Below, one piece after another: positions 57,967-64,000 of a stretch of DNA of 64,000 nt; the first letter of the stretch is position 1, and each line of letters starts with the position of its first letter. Under the pieces are notes generated by a model. It saw only the letters and a list, made by a program, of their open reading frames with translations. It was not told the origin of the DNA and did not search any database. Source of the DNA: Nocardia jiangxiensis NBRC 101359 (GTDB lineage: Bacteria > Actinomycetota > Actinomycetes > Mycobacteriales > Mycobacteriaceae); assembly GCF_000308615.1 (NCBI RefSeq), contig NZ_BAGB01000025.1, positions 1 to 64,000 on the forward strand, read 5' to 3'. The translations under genes and the position numbers were made by a program.

Positions 57967-59211
57967 ATGAACCAGCCCGCCCCCACGGCAGTGGGCGACA
58001 ACACCCCGGATGCGGCGTCAGAGGCGGCGAACTTCAGTCCGTTGGACCCGGAGTTGGCGGCTGACTTCTGGCCCCGCGTCAATGAACTCCGCGAAAAATG
58101 CCCCGCCGGTTGGAGCACTCGGCCCTGGAGCGCGGACGCCGAGGGCTTCTGGGTGCTGAACAAGCACTCCGATGTGCAGGGGGCCGCCGCGAACTGGGGT
58201 TTGTACAGCAGCGCTGACGGTGCGTCTCCTGTGCAATTCGATCTCGACATATTGCGGATGGTCCCGCTCGAGACGGACCCGCCGCTGCACCGAGACATTC
58301 GCAAGGTACTCAACCCGTTCTTCACTCCCGAGGCGATGGAATCCGCGGAGCCTCGTATCGAGGAGATCGTGGACGGGCTCATCGGGCGGTGCGCGGATGC
58401 GAGTCCGGTCGATTTCGTCGCGGAGTTCACCTCGCAACTCCCGCCGATCGTCTTCTTCGAGACGTTCCTGGATCAGAAGGCGTCGGAAATCGGCTGGGTG
58501 CTGGAAGTTCTGGACACCCTGCTGACCAAGCCCGACCAGGTGATGGAGGCCGCTCCGCGGCTGCTGATGTTCTGCGCGAATCTGCTCGAGTCGCGTCGTG
58601 CCGAAGGCCGCAAGGACGACCTCCCTGGCGTGATCGCGCACATGGGGACAGGTGAGTCGGAGGATGGGCTGGAGCTCGACGAGCGGGCGAGGGTCGAGAC
58701 CCTCAACCTGACAGTGATGGCGGGCATGGAAACCACGATGGGTGGACTTGCCAGCATTGCCCGGATTCTCGGCACGGACAACACGCTGCGAGAGAGCCTG
58801 CGCGGCATCGACGGCAGAACACTCGACAAGTACGTCGACGAGTTCCTCCGCTTCGAGAGTCCGGTCCCGACCGCGGGACGTACTCTCACCGCGGATACCG
58901 AAGTCCGGGGCTGCCCCATGAAAGCGGGCGATCGCATCCTGCTCAACTGGGCCGCGGCCAACCGCGACCCCGAAAAGTTCCCGGATCCCGACTCGCTCAA
59001 TTTCGAACGCCAGAACGGCGCGTCGCATGTCGCTTTCGGTGCGGGCATTCACCGTTGCCTGGGCAACCATCTGGCTCGTCGCGAGATCCGGGCCGCGATC
59101 CGGGCCATCAGCGAGTTGAGCGTGTTCGAACTCGAGCCGGGATTCGAGGTCCAGTACCGCCCGTCCTTCGCCAGGGGCCCGATCAGCCTGCCGATCCGGA
59201 TCGCCCGCTGA
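57967..59211 (+). CDS. Cytochrome P450
   Basis: 414 residues from ATG 57967. Motifs: I-helix LTVMAGMETTMGGLASIARI (ETT triplet), ExxR in DEFLRFESPVPT, heme loop FGAGIHRCLGNHLARREIRA. LETDPPLHRDIRKVLNPFFT is the standard C-helix region. It opens the plus-strand cluster to the window end, which resembles an igr-type side-chain module (P450, SDR, thiolase, DUF35, two MaoC proteins). Electrons probably come from the divergent ferredoxin/reductase genes. Confidence 0.9.
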   Translation: MNQPAPTAVGDNTPDAASEAANFSPLDPELAADFWPRVNELREKCPAGWSTRPWSADAEGFWVLNKHSDVQGAAANWGLYSSADGASPVQFDLDILRMVPLETDPPLHRDIRKVLNPFFTPEAMESAEPRIEEIVDGLIGRCADASPVDFVAEFTSQLPPIVFFETFLDQKASEIGWVLEVLDTLLTKPDQVMEAAPRLLMFCANLLESRRAEGRKDDLPGVIAHMGTGESEDGLELDERARVETLNLTVMAGMETTMGGLASIARILGTDNTLRESLRGIDGRTLDKYVDEFLRFESPVPTAGRTLTADTEVRGCPMKAGDRILLNWAAANRDPEKFPDPDSLNFERQNGASHVAFGAGIHRCLGNHLARREIRAAIRAISELSVFELEPGFEVQYRPSFARGPISLPIRIAR

Positions 59212-59262
59212 CGCCGTCCGGACGACATTTACCCAGCCCACGCAAGAGAAGAGGAACTGCAC

Positions 59263-60156
59263 ATGGGAACCCTTGACGGACGGGTCGCGATCGTGACCGG
59301 AGCAGGTCGCGGCATCGGCGGCTCGGTCGCGAAGTTGTTCGCGGCAGAAGGCGCGACGGTTGTCGTCAATGACATCGGCGCATCGCTGAGTGGGCTGGAG
59401 TCCGAGGGTAGCCCCGCCGATGGACTCGTTCGCGAGATCGAGGCAGCGGGTGGCACGGCAGTGACCAATGGGGCCGACATCTCCGATCACGAGGCGGCTC
59501 GTGATCTGGTGGAATCGACGATCGAGCGGTTCGGCAAGCTCGACATTCTCGTCAATGTCGCAGGTATCCTCCGTGACCGCATGATCTTCAACATGTCGGA
59601 GGAGGAGTGGGACGCCGTCATCAGGGTTCACCTCAAGGGGCACTTCAACACCATCCGGCCCGCGGCCGCGCATTGGCGCAAAGTCGGTGATCCGAATGCG
59701 CAGAACCGGATCATCAATTACACCTCACGCGCGGGCCTGCACGGAGCCCCCGGGCAGCCCAACTACTCCGCGGCCAAGATGGGCATCGTCGGTCTGACCT
59801 ATTCCTGCGCGGTAGCGCTGAAGCGCTACGGCGTCACAGCGAATGCGATCTCGCCGGCGGCGGCCACGCGGATGACCGCCACCTTCAAGGATGCCTCCGC
59901 ATACAGCGAAGGGGCCGACGAGCTCTCCCCCGACAACATCGCTCCGATCGCCGCATATCTGGCGTCGGAACAGTCCGGGTGGTGCAACGGCCACGTGATC
60001 CATGCGCGTGGATACGAGGTGTCGCTGTACAGCGATCCGCAGCCGCTGGTGACGCTTCGTTCCGATGGCCCCTGGGACCTGCGCCTGATGGCCAAGGAAG
60101 TCGAGGCGGCCTTCCGCCCCTCGACCGACGCCGCCCCGCCGAACCCGTTCGTCTGA
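59263..60156 (+). CDS. SDR-family oxidoreductase (multifunctional-enzyme-like)
   Basis: 297 residues. TGAGRGIGGSVAKLFAAEGA, Asp in VVVNDIGAS, DILVNVAGILRDRMIFNMSE, Ser in INYTSRAGLHG and NYSAAKMGIVG. The INVAGILRDRM block and length resemble the (3R)-hydroxyacyl-CoA dehydrogenase domain of peroxisomal multifunctional enzyme type 2. MaoC hydratases give (R)-hydroxyacyl-CoAs, so this SDR suits the MaoC pair downstream. Its TGA shares one base with the ATG of the thiolase-like gene. Confidence 0.87.
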   Translation: MGTLDGRVAIVTGAGRGIGGSVAKLFAAEGATVVVNDIGASLSGLESEGSPADGLVREIEAAGGTAVTNGADISDHEAARDLVESTIERFGKLDILVNVAGILRDRMIFNMSEEEWDAVIRVHLKGHFNTIRPAAAHWRKVGDPNAQNRIINYTSRAGLHGAPGQPNYSAAKMGIVGLTYSCAVALKRYGVTANAISPAAATRMTATFKDASAYSEGADELSPDNIAPIAAYLASEQSGWCNGHVIHARGYEVSLYSDPQPLVTLRSDGPWDLRLMAKEVEAAFRPSTDAAPPNPFV

Positions 60157-61322
60157 TGTCGATCAGGGGAAGGGCCTACATCGCCGGGGCCTACGAGCAT
60201 CCCGGCCGGAATCTGCCCGACACATCGATTCCACAGATCCACGCGGAGGTGGCCATCGGCGCGCTGGCCGACGCCGGATTGAGCCTGGGCGACGTGGACG
60301 CCTACTACTGCGGTGCCGACGCGCCGGGGCTGGGTGGCTTGGCGATGGCCGACTATCTCGGTCTGAGCCTGCGGCACATGGACAGCTCCGACATGGGCGG
60401 CTCCGTCTATATGTCGCACGTCGGTCATGCGGCCGCGGCGATTGCCGCGGGCAAGTGCCGCGTGGCGCTGATAACCCTGGGCGGGCGGCCGCGGACCACC
60501 TCGTTGCGTGCGCCCGGTCAGCTGATGGGTGAGCCACCGGAGAAGTCCTTCGAACCGATATTCGGCACCAACGTGAGCGCGCTGTACGCCCTGGCTGCCC
60601 AGCGTCACATGTACGAGTACGGCACCACGAGCGAACAGCTGGCCGAGATCAAGGTGGCCGCGTCCGTCCATGCGCAGCACAACGAGAACGCGATGCTGCG
60701 CAAGGTGGTCACGGTCGACGAGGTGGTGAACTCGCCCATGGTCAGTTCACCGCTGCATCGGCTCGATTGTTGTCTGGTCACCGATGGCGGGGGCGCGCTC
60801 GTCGTCGTGGCGCCGGATGTGGCAGAGGATCTCGACCGTCAGTGTGTGAAGGTCCTCGGGCACGGCGAGGCCGTGGAACACACTCGCGCCGGCTGGCAGA
60901 ACATCACGGTCACAGGGGGAGTGCGCTCCGGCGCCGACGCATACGACGAAGCGGGCGTTCGTCCGGCCGACATCGACTATGTCGGTCTCTACGACTCGTT
61001 CACGATCACCGTCCTGCTGGCACTGGAGGACCTCGGATTCTGCAAGAAGGGCGACGGCGGCAAGTTCGTCTTGGACGGCGCTCTGCAGTCGCCGCACGGC
61101 CGGCTTCCGTTCAACACCGACGGTGGTTCGCTGTGCAACAACCATCCTGCCAATCGGGGTGGCATGACCAAGATCATCGAGGCCGTCCGGCAGCTGCGCG
61201 GCGAAGCACATCCGGCGGTTCAGGTGCCGGACTGCGCATTGGCCCTCGCGCACGGCACCGGCGGCTGGCTGTCCACCCGTATGGGAAACGCGACAGTGAT
61301 TCTCGGCAGGGAGGACGCATGA
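60156..61322 (+). CDS. SCP2/Ltp2-type thiolase-fold protein, nucleophile Cys absent (aldolase candidate)
   Basis: 388 residues from ATG 60156. Thiolase fold of the lipid-transfer group, but at the nucleophile position the sequence reads RHMDSSDMGGSVYMSHVGHA with no Cys. Conserved are VGLYDSFTITVLLALEDLGF, FNTDGGSLCNNHPANRGGMT and ALAHGTGGWLSTRMGNATVI. Loss of the Cys, plus a DUF35 gene overlapping by 4 bases, matches Ltp2-type retro-aldolases, which release a short acyl-CoA from a beta-hydroxyacyl-CoA side chain with help from a DUF35 partner. The function is inferred from these family traits. Confidence 0.83.
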   Translation: MSIRGRAYIAGAYEHPGRNLPDTSIPQIHAEVAIGALADAGLSLGDVDAYYCGADAPGLGGLAMADYLGLSLRHMDSSDMGGSVYMSHVGHAAAAIAAGKCRVALITLGGRPRTTSLRAPGQLMGEPPEKSFEPIFGTNVSALYALAAQRHMYEYGTTSEQLAEIKVAASVHAQHNENAMLRKVVTVDEVVNSPMVSSPLHRLDCCLVTDGGGALVVVAPDVAEDLDRQCVKVLGHGEAVEHTRAGWQNITVTGGVRSGADAYDEAGVRPADIDYVGLYDSFTITVLLALEDLGFCKKGDGGKFVLDGALQSPHGRLPFNTDGGSLCNNHPANRGGMTKIIEAVRQLRGEAHPAVQVPDCALALAHGTGGWLSTRMGNATVILGREDA

Positions 61323-61741
61323 CATCGCCCGAACTTCCGGCGCCGCCGCCCGATATCCAGCCGGAGACGGCGAGCTTCTGGGCGGCGACGCTCGACGGCA
61401 CGTTGCTCTTGCAGCGGTGCTCGCGGTGTGGGCGCGCGGGTTATTACCCCCGTTTCGTGTGTGCGAACTGCCACAGCACCGATCTCGTCGACTTCGAGGC
61501 GTCGGGCCGCGGAACCATCTACAGCTACACGGTCACCACTCGCGGGATCCTCGACTATGCCAGCGCGGGCTCGTATGTGCTGGCCATGGTCGCTCTCGAC
61601 GAAGGTCCGAAGATGATCACCAATATCGTGGAGTGCGATCCGGACGAGCTGGCGATCGGCCAACCGGTCGAGGTGATCTTCGCCGACACCGGTGCCGGGG
61701 CAGCGTTGCCCCGGTTCCGTCCGGTCGCCCAGGAGGCCTGA
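61319..61741 (+). CDS. DUF35 zinc-ribbon/OB-fold protein (aldolase partner)
   Basis: 140 residues. N-terminal helix PETASFWAATLDGTLLLQRC leads into a four-Cys zinc ribbon (CSRCGRAGYYPRFVCANCHS), then the OB-fold with GRGTIYSYTVTTRGILDYAS and PKMITNIVECDPDELAIGQP. Such proteins bind acyl-CoA and pair with SCP2-type thiolases or aldolases. In the cholesterol side-chain system the DUF35 domain is fused to a MaoC domain (ChsH2); here it is a separate gene between the aldolase and MaoC genes. Confidence 0.87.
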   Translation: MTSPELPAPPPDIQPETASFWAATLDGTLLLQRCSRCGRAGYYPRFVCANCHSTDLVDFEASGRGTIYSYTVTTRGILDYASAGSYVLAMVALDEGPKMITNIVECDPDELAIGQPVEVIFADTGAGAALPRFRPVAQEA

Positions 61742-61742
61742 G

Positions 61743-62189
61743 ATGGCCGATCACGTGTTCCCCGTGGAAGCCGGGCACGTTCTGGCTTTCGCCCGCGCGG
61801 TCGGCGACGCCGATCTGGCAGCCGAGATCCCCGCGCAGGGGACCGTGGTCCCCGCGACCTTCGTCGCAGCCTCGATTCAATTCGATCCGACGCACATGCG
61901 TGGGATGAAACCGGCTGGCGCGCTGTCTGATTCGAATACGAGCGGCGTCAGCGTGCTGCACGCCGAGCAACATTTCGAGTATTTCGCACCCGTGCGTGTC
62001 GGCGATCTGCTCACCGTGCACGAATCCGACGGCCGACGCTGGCGAAAACAGAGTCGGCGAGCAGGCGCGCTGGTATTCCGGGAGATCGTGAAGGAGTACC
62101 GCAGCAGCTCGGACGAGCTGGTGCTGCGCTCACGAATGGTCTTGGTGGATACAGAGTTCGCCGTTTCGGATGAGCCGGTTTCGTCGTGA
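61743..62189 (+). CDS. MaoC-like hydratase, non-catalytic-type subunit
   Basis: 148 residues from ATG 61743, one base after the DUF35 stop. Hot-dog fold with a worn hydratase motif (FARAVGDADLAAEIPAQG), HAEQHFEYFAPVRVGDLLTV and LVFREIVKEYRSSSDELVLR. The catalytic Asp/His pair is not complete, so it should act as the structural half of a heteromer with the next protein. Equivalent to the MaoC portion of ChsH2-type proteins. Confidence 0.82.
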   Translation: MADHVFPVEAGHVLAFARAVGDADLAAEIPAQGTVVPATFVAASIQFDPTHMRGMKPAGALSDSNTSGVSVLHAEQHFEYFAPVRVGDLLTVHESDGRRWRKQSRRAGALVFREIVKEYRSSSDELVLRSRMVLVDTEFAVSDEPVSS

Positions 62190-62611
62190 CGAGTGACGTA
62201 TCGGTCAGGCCCGGGGAGTTCACTGTCGGCAGCTCCCGGCGCCGGGTCGTGTGCCGCGAGATCAGTCGCACTCAGATTGTGCAGTACGCGGGCGCCGCAG
62301 GTGATTACAGCCCGTTGCACACCGACGAGCCACACGCGGTGCGCGCCGGCTACCGAGGTGTCATGGCGCACGGAATGATGGTGATGGCAGCCACCGAGCG
62401 GCTTCTTGCCGATTGGCTGGGACGAGATCGGCTGGCGCACTACGGGGTTCGCTTCGTCAGCCCGGTCTGGCCGGGCGACAGCCTCGAGGCCGTCGCCACG
62501 GTCCGCGCCGTTCGCGACGACGCGGACGGCCGATACGTCGAACTAGAGGTCGTCACGACCAATCAGGACGGTGTCGCCGTACTGGCGGGCAGCGCGAGCG
62601 CCCGCATCTGA
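62186..62611 (+). CDS. MaoC-like enoyl-CoA hydratase, catalytic subunit
   Basis: 141 residues from GTG 62186, overlapping the preceding gene by 4 bases. Intact hydratase motif: YAGAAGDYSPLHTDEPHAVR (Asp and His). GVRFVSPVWPGDSLEAVATV ends the fold. It should form a ChsH1-like active subunit with the preceding protein and hydrate a 2-enoyl-CoA for the thiolase-fold aldolase. Confidence 0.87.
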   Translation: MTSDVSVRPGEFTVGSSRRRVVCREISRTQIVQYAGAAGDYSPLHTDEPHAVRAGYRGVMAHGMMVMAATERLLADWLGRDRLAHYGVRFVSPVWPGDSLEAVATVRAVRDDADGRYVELEVVTTNQDGVAVLAGSASARI

Positions 62612-62638
62612 CACTTCCCGCCGAATCGGGCGGAAATC

Positions 62639-63091
62639 ATGGGAGATCTGGAGGACAACGTGGTCGAACATCCCAATGCCCTGGTTGTTCGCCGCCTGAT
62701 GGCGGCATTGTCGGAGCAGAATCGGGCGGAGATCGAGGCGGTCTTGGCCGACGAATGCGTGTGGCGAGTTCCAGGTGCGAACGCGCTGTCGGGCGTGTAC
62801 GAGGGGCGACGGTCGATTCTCACCCTGTTCGGCAAGATGAAGCGAATCTTCACAGGTCCGGCGAAATTCGAGGTCATCGACATCACGGCCAGCGATGACT
62901 ACGCGGCCGCTTACCAATACGGCATAGTCGAGGTCGCCGACCGGACCGTGCGGCTGCGAGAGTGCCTGGTCTACCGGGTTGTCGACGGCCGCGTCACCGA
63001 GGTCGACGAATTCCAGGCAGATATGGAAGCCTTCGACGACGCGTTTTCGGCGGAGTCGGTGGCGGCTGCGCAGGCGGGCAAGACAGAATGA
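62639..63091 (+). CDS. NTF2-like/SnoaL-fold protein
   Basis: 150 residues from ATG 62639; GTG 62660, preceded by GGAGGACAAC, may be the true start and gives 143 residues. Fold: VVRRLMAALSEQNRAEIEAV, WRVPGANALSGVYEGRRSIL, YRVVDGRVTEVDEFQADMEA. This second NTF2-like protein resembles ketosteroid-isomerase-like small enzymes, but no catalytic residues can be named. The stop overlaps the CoA-transferase ATG. Confidence 0.78.
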   Translation: MGDLEDNVVEHPNALVVRRLMAALSEQNRAEIEAVLADECVWRVPGANALSGVYEGRRSILTLFGKMKRIFTGPAKFEVIDITASDDYAAAYQYGIVEVADRTVRLRECLVYRVVDGRVTEVDEFQADMEAFDDAFSAESVAAAQAGKTE

Positions 63092-64000
63092 GCGTGATCG
63101 TCGAGCACATGGATGCGGCATCGGCTCTTGCTCTCGTGGGCGACGGTGCGCATATCGTCGCGGCGCCGGGATGTGGTGCGCCGACCACACTGCTGCGCGC
63201 GGTGAACAAGCAGGCCCCCGGACGTGGTTGGACGCTCGGCTCGGGAATGCTGTTGGGGGACTATCCCTTTCTCGATGTCGTGCGCAGCGGTGATCTGCGC
63301 TATCGGACATGGCATGTCATGGCGCCCGTGCGCGAGCTCGTCGCCGACGGTGTCGTGGGATATGTGCCGATTCGCGCGTCGCGGGTCGCGGGCCTGCTGG
63401 CCGCTCACGGTGTCGGCGCGGCCCTCGTCCGGGTCACCCCGCCGGATCGCCACGGCTACTGCTCGCTCGGCCCCTCGGCGGGCTACGGGCTCGACGCGTT
63501 GCGGCTCGCCGGTGTGCGGATTGGCGAGGTCGATCCGGATCTTCCCCGGACGCACGGCGGAACCACGGTTCACCGGTCAGTGTTCGACGCGCTCGTCGAG
63601 ACCGAAGATCCGACACCGCGTTACGAGTCGGCGAAACCCGACGCGATCAGCAAGCAAATCGCCGCCCACATTCTCGCCCTGCTGCCGCGAGATCCCACGC
63701 TACAGATCGGCATCGGGTCGATTCCCGAAGCCGTCGTGAGCTCCCTCGCCACCGCGGATGTGGGACGAGTGCGGTTCGCGGGAATGGCCACCGACGAGAT
63801 GGTCGACCTGTTCGAGCGCGGGATCATCGCCCCGGAGGTGGACGAGTCACCGATCACGTCGCCCGAACTGATGGGCACCGAACGGCTGATGCGGTTCGCG
63901 GACGGCAACCCCGCGGTGAGCGTGTATCCCTCCTCGCGAGCCCACGATGCGGCGTTGCTGGGCCGCATCGAGCGATTCGTCTCGATCAACACCGCCATCG
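63088..64000 (+). CDS. Acetyl-CoA hydrolase/4-hydroxybutyrate CoA-transferase-like, cut by window end
   Basis: 304 codons are visible from ATG 63088; the frame runs off the edge. VRVTPPDRHGYCSLGPSAGY is the family I CoA-transferase fingerprint (cat1/acetyl-CoA hydrolase group), followed by QIGIGSIPEAVVSSLATADV and GMATDEMVDLFERGII. The catalytic Glu region is expected beyond or near the window end. It would transfer CoA between small acids, for example to recycle or activate a catabolic fragment. Confidence 0.85.
   Translation, partial: MSVIVEHMDAASALALVGDGAHIVAAPGCGAPTTLLRAVNKQAPGRGWTLGSGMLLGDYPFLDVVRSGDLRYRTWHVMAPVRELVADGVVGYVPIRASRVAGLLAAHGVGAALVRVTPPDRHGYCSLGPSAGYGLDALRLAGVRIGEVDPDLPRTHGGTTVHRSVFDALVETEDPTPRYESAKPDAISKQIAAHILALLPRDPTLQIGIGSIPEAVVSSLATADVGRVRFAGMATDEMVDLFERGIIAPEVDESPITSPELMGTERLMRFADGNPAVSVYPSSRAHDAALLGRIERFVSINTAI

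Noticed and set aside
58018..59673. 551-codon minus-strand frame opposite the second P450
   Set aside because: Shadow of the P450 and SDR genes, with repeated low-complexity Arg/Asp/His content.
1..64000. CRISPR arrays, rRNA operons, complete tRNAs, riboswitches
   Set aside because: No regularly spaced direct repeats or recognisable RNA cores were seen; the only tRNA-like sequence is the fragment at 1364-1388.

Overview
The window is high-GC actinobacterial DNA. A complete yrbE/mce lipid-import operon with its Mkl ATPase, many acyl-CoA dehydrogenases, MaoC hydratases, SCP2-type thiolases and P450s, frequent GTG starts and ATGA/GTGA stop-start overlaps all point to the Mycobacteriales, most likely Nocardia or a close relative such as Rhodococcus. 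No rRNA, complete tRNA, CRISPR array or replication origin was seen.

Layout. (1) 1-5.6 kb is accessory DNA: a GH43-type glycosidase without a secretion signal, a tRNA 3'-end fragment with an adjacent hairpin, a broken small membrane protein, an XRE-HTH/DUF2075 ATPase, a frameshifted NTF2-like gene, and a scar made of IS21-like, IS3-like and group II intron-like pieces. (2) 5.6-12.4 kb: SRPBCC protein, DoxX protein, aldehyde dehydrogenase, a Baeyer-Villiger-type monooxygenase and a tandem-TetR regulator. (3) 12.8-23.5 kb: the lipid importer (Mkl ATPase, YrbEA, YrbEB, MceA-F, Mce-associated protein), with small leader ORFs coupled to mkl and yrbEA. (4) 23.6-27.8 kb: IS1182-family remnant, alpha/beta hydrolase, and an orphan membrane trio ending in cytochrome oxidase III/IV (NorE/NorF-like) proteins. 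(5) 27.9-33.4 kb, minus strand: enoyl-CoA hydratase, 3-hydroxyacyl-CoA dehydrogenase-like SDR, thiolase, SCP2-type thiolase and an HMG-CoA-synthase-fold/DUF35 fusion. (6) 33.6-34.9 kb: a second tandem-TetR paralogue. (7) 35.2-41.7 kb, plus strand: class III CoA-transferase, two acyl-CoA dehydrogenases, HMG-CoA lyase, two MaoC proteins and an SDR. (8) 41.8-55.2 kb: acyl-CoA dehydrogenase, NTF2-like protein, P450, NDP-forming acyl-CoA synthetase, amidohydrolase, SDR, aldehyde dehydrogenase, acyl-CoA dehydrogenase, GMC oxidoreductase and AMP-forming acyl-CoA ligase. (9) 56.0-64.0 kb: ferredoxin and its reductase, P450, SDR, thiolase-fold aldolase candidate with DUF35 partner, a MaoC pair, NTF2-like protein and a CoA-transferase cut by the window edge.

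How it may fit together (inference): from about 6 to 64 kb the window reads as one catabolic region for a hydrophobic, probably branched or alicyclic lipid such as a terpenoid or steroid-like compound. The Mce system would import it; P450s, the monooxygenase, GMC oxidoreductase and aldehyde dehydrogenases would oxidise it; ligases and CoA-transferases would activate it; and several beta-oxidation and retro-aldol modules plus HMG-CoA lyase would degrade the CoA thioesters.

The main new observation is a recurring imperfect palindrome, roughly ATCTAA-N6-TTAGAT with an extended form TCTAAYC-N7-GGTTAGA. It lies in front of nearly every transcription unit of this region and suggests one regulon. 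The two tandem-TetR paralogues are the obvious candidate regulators.
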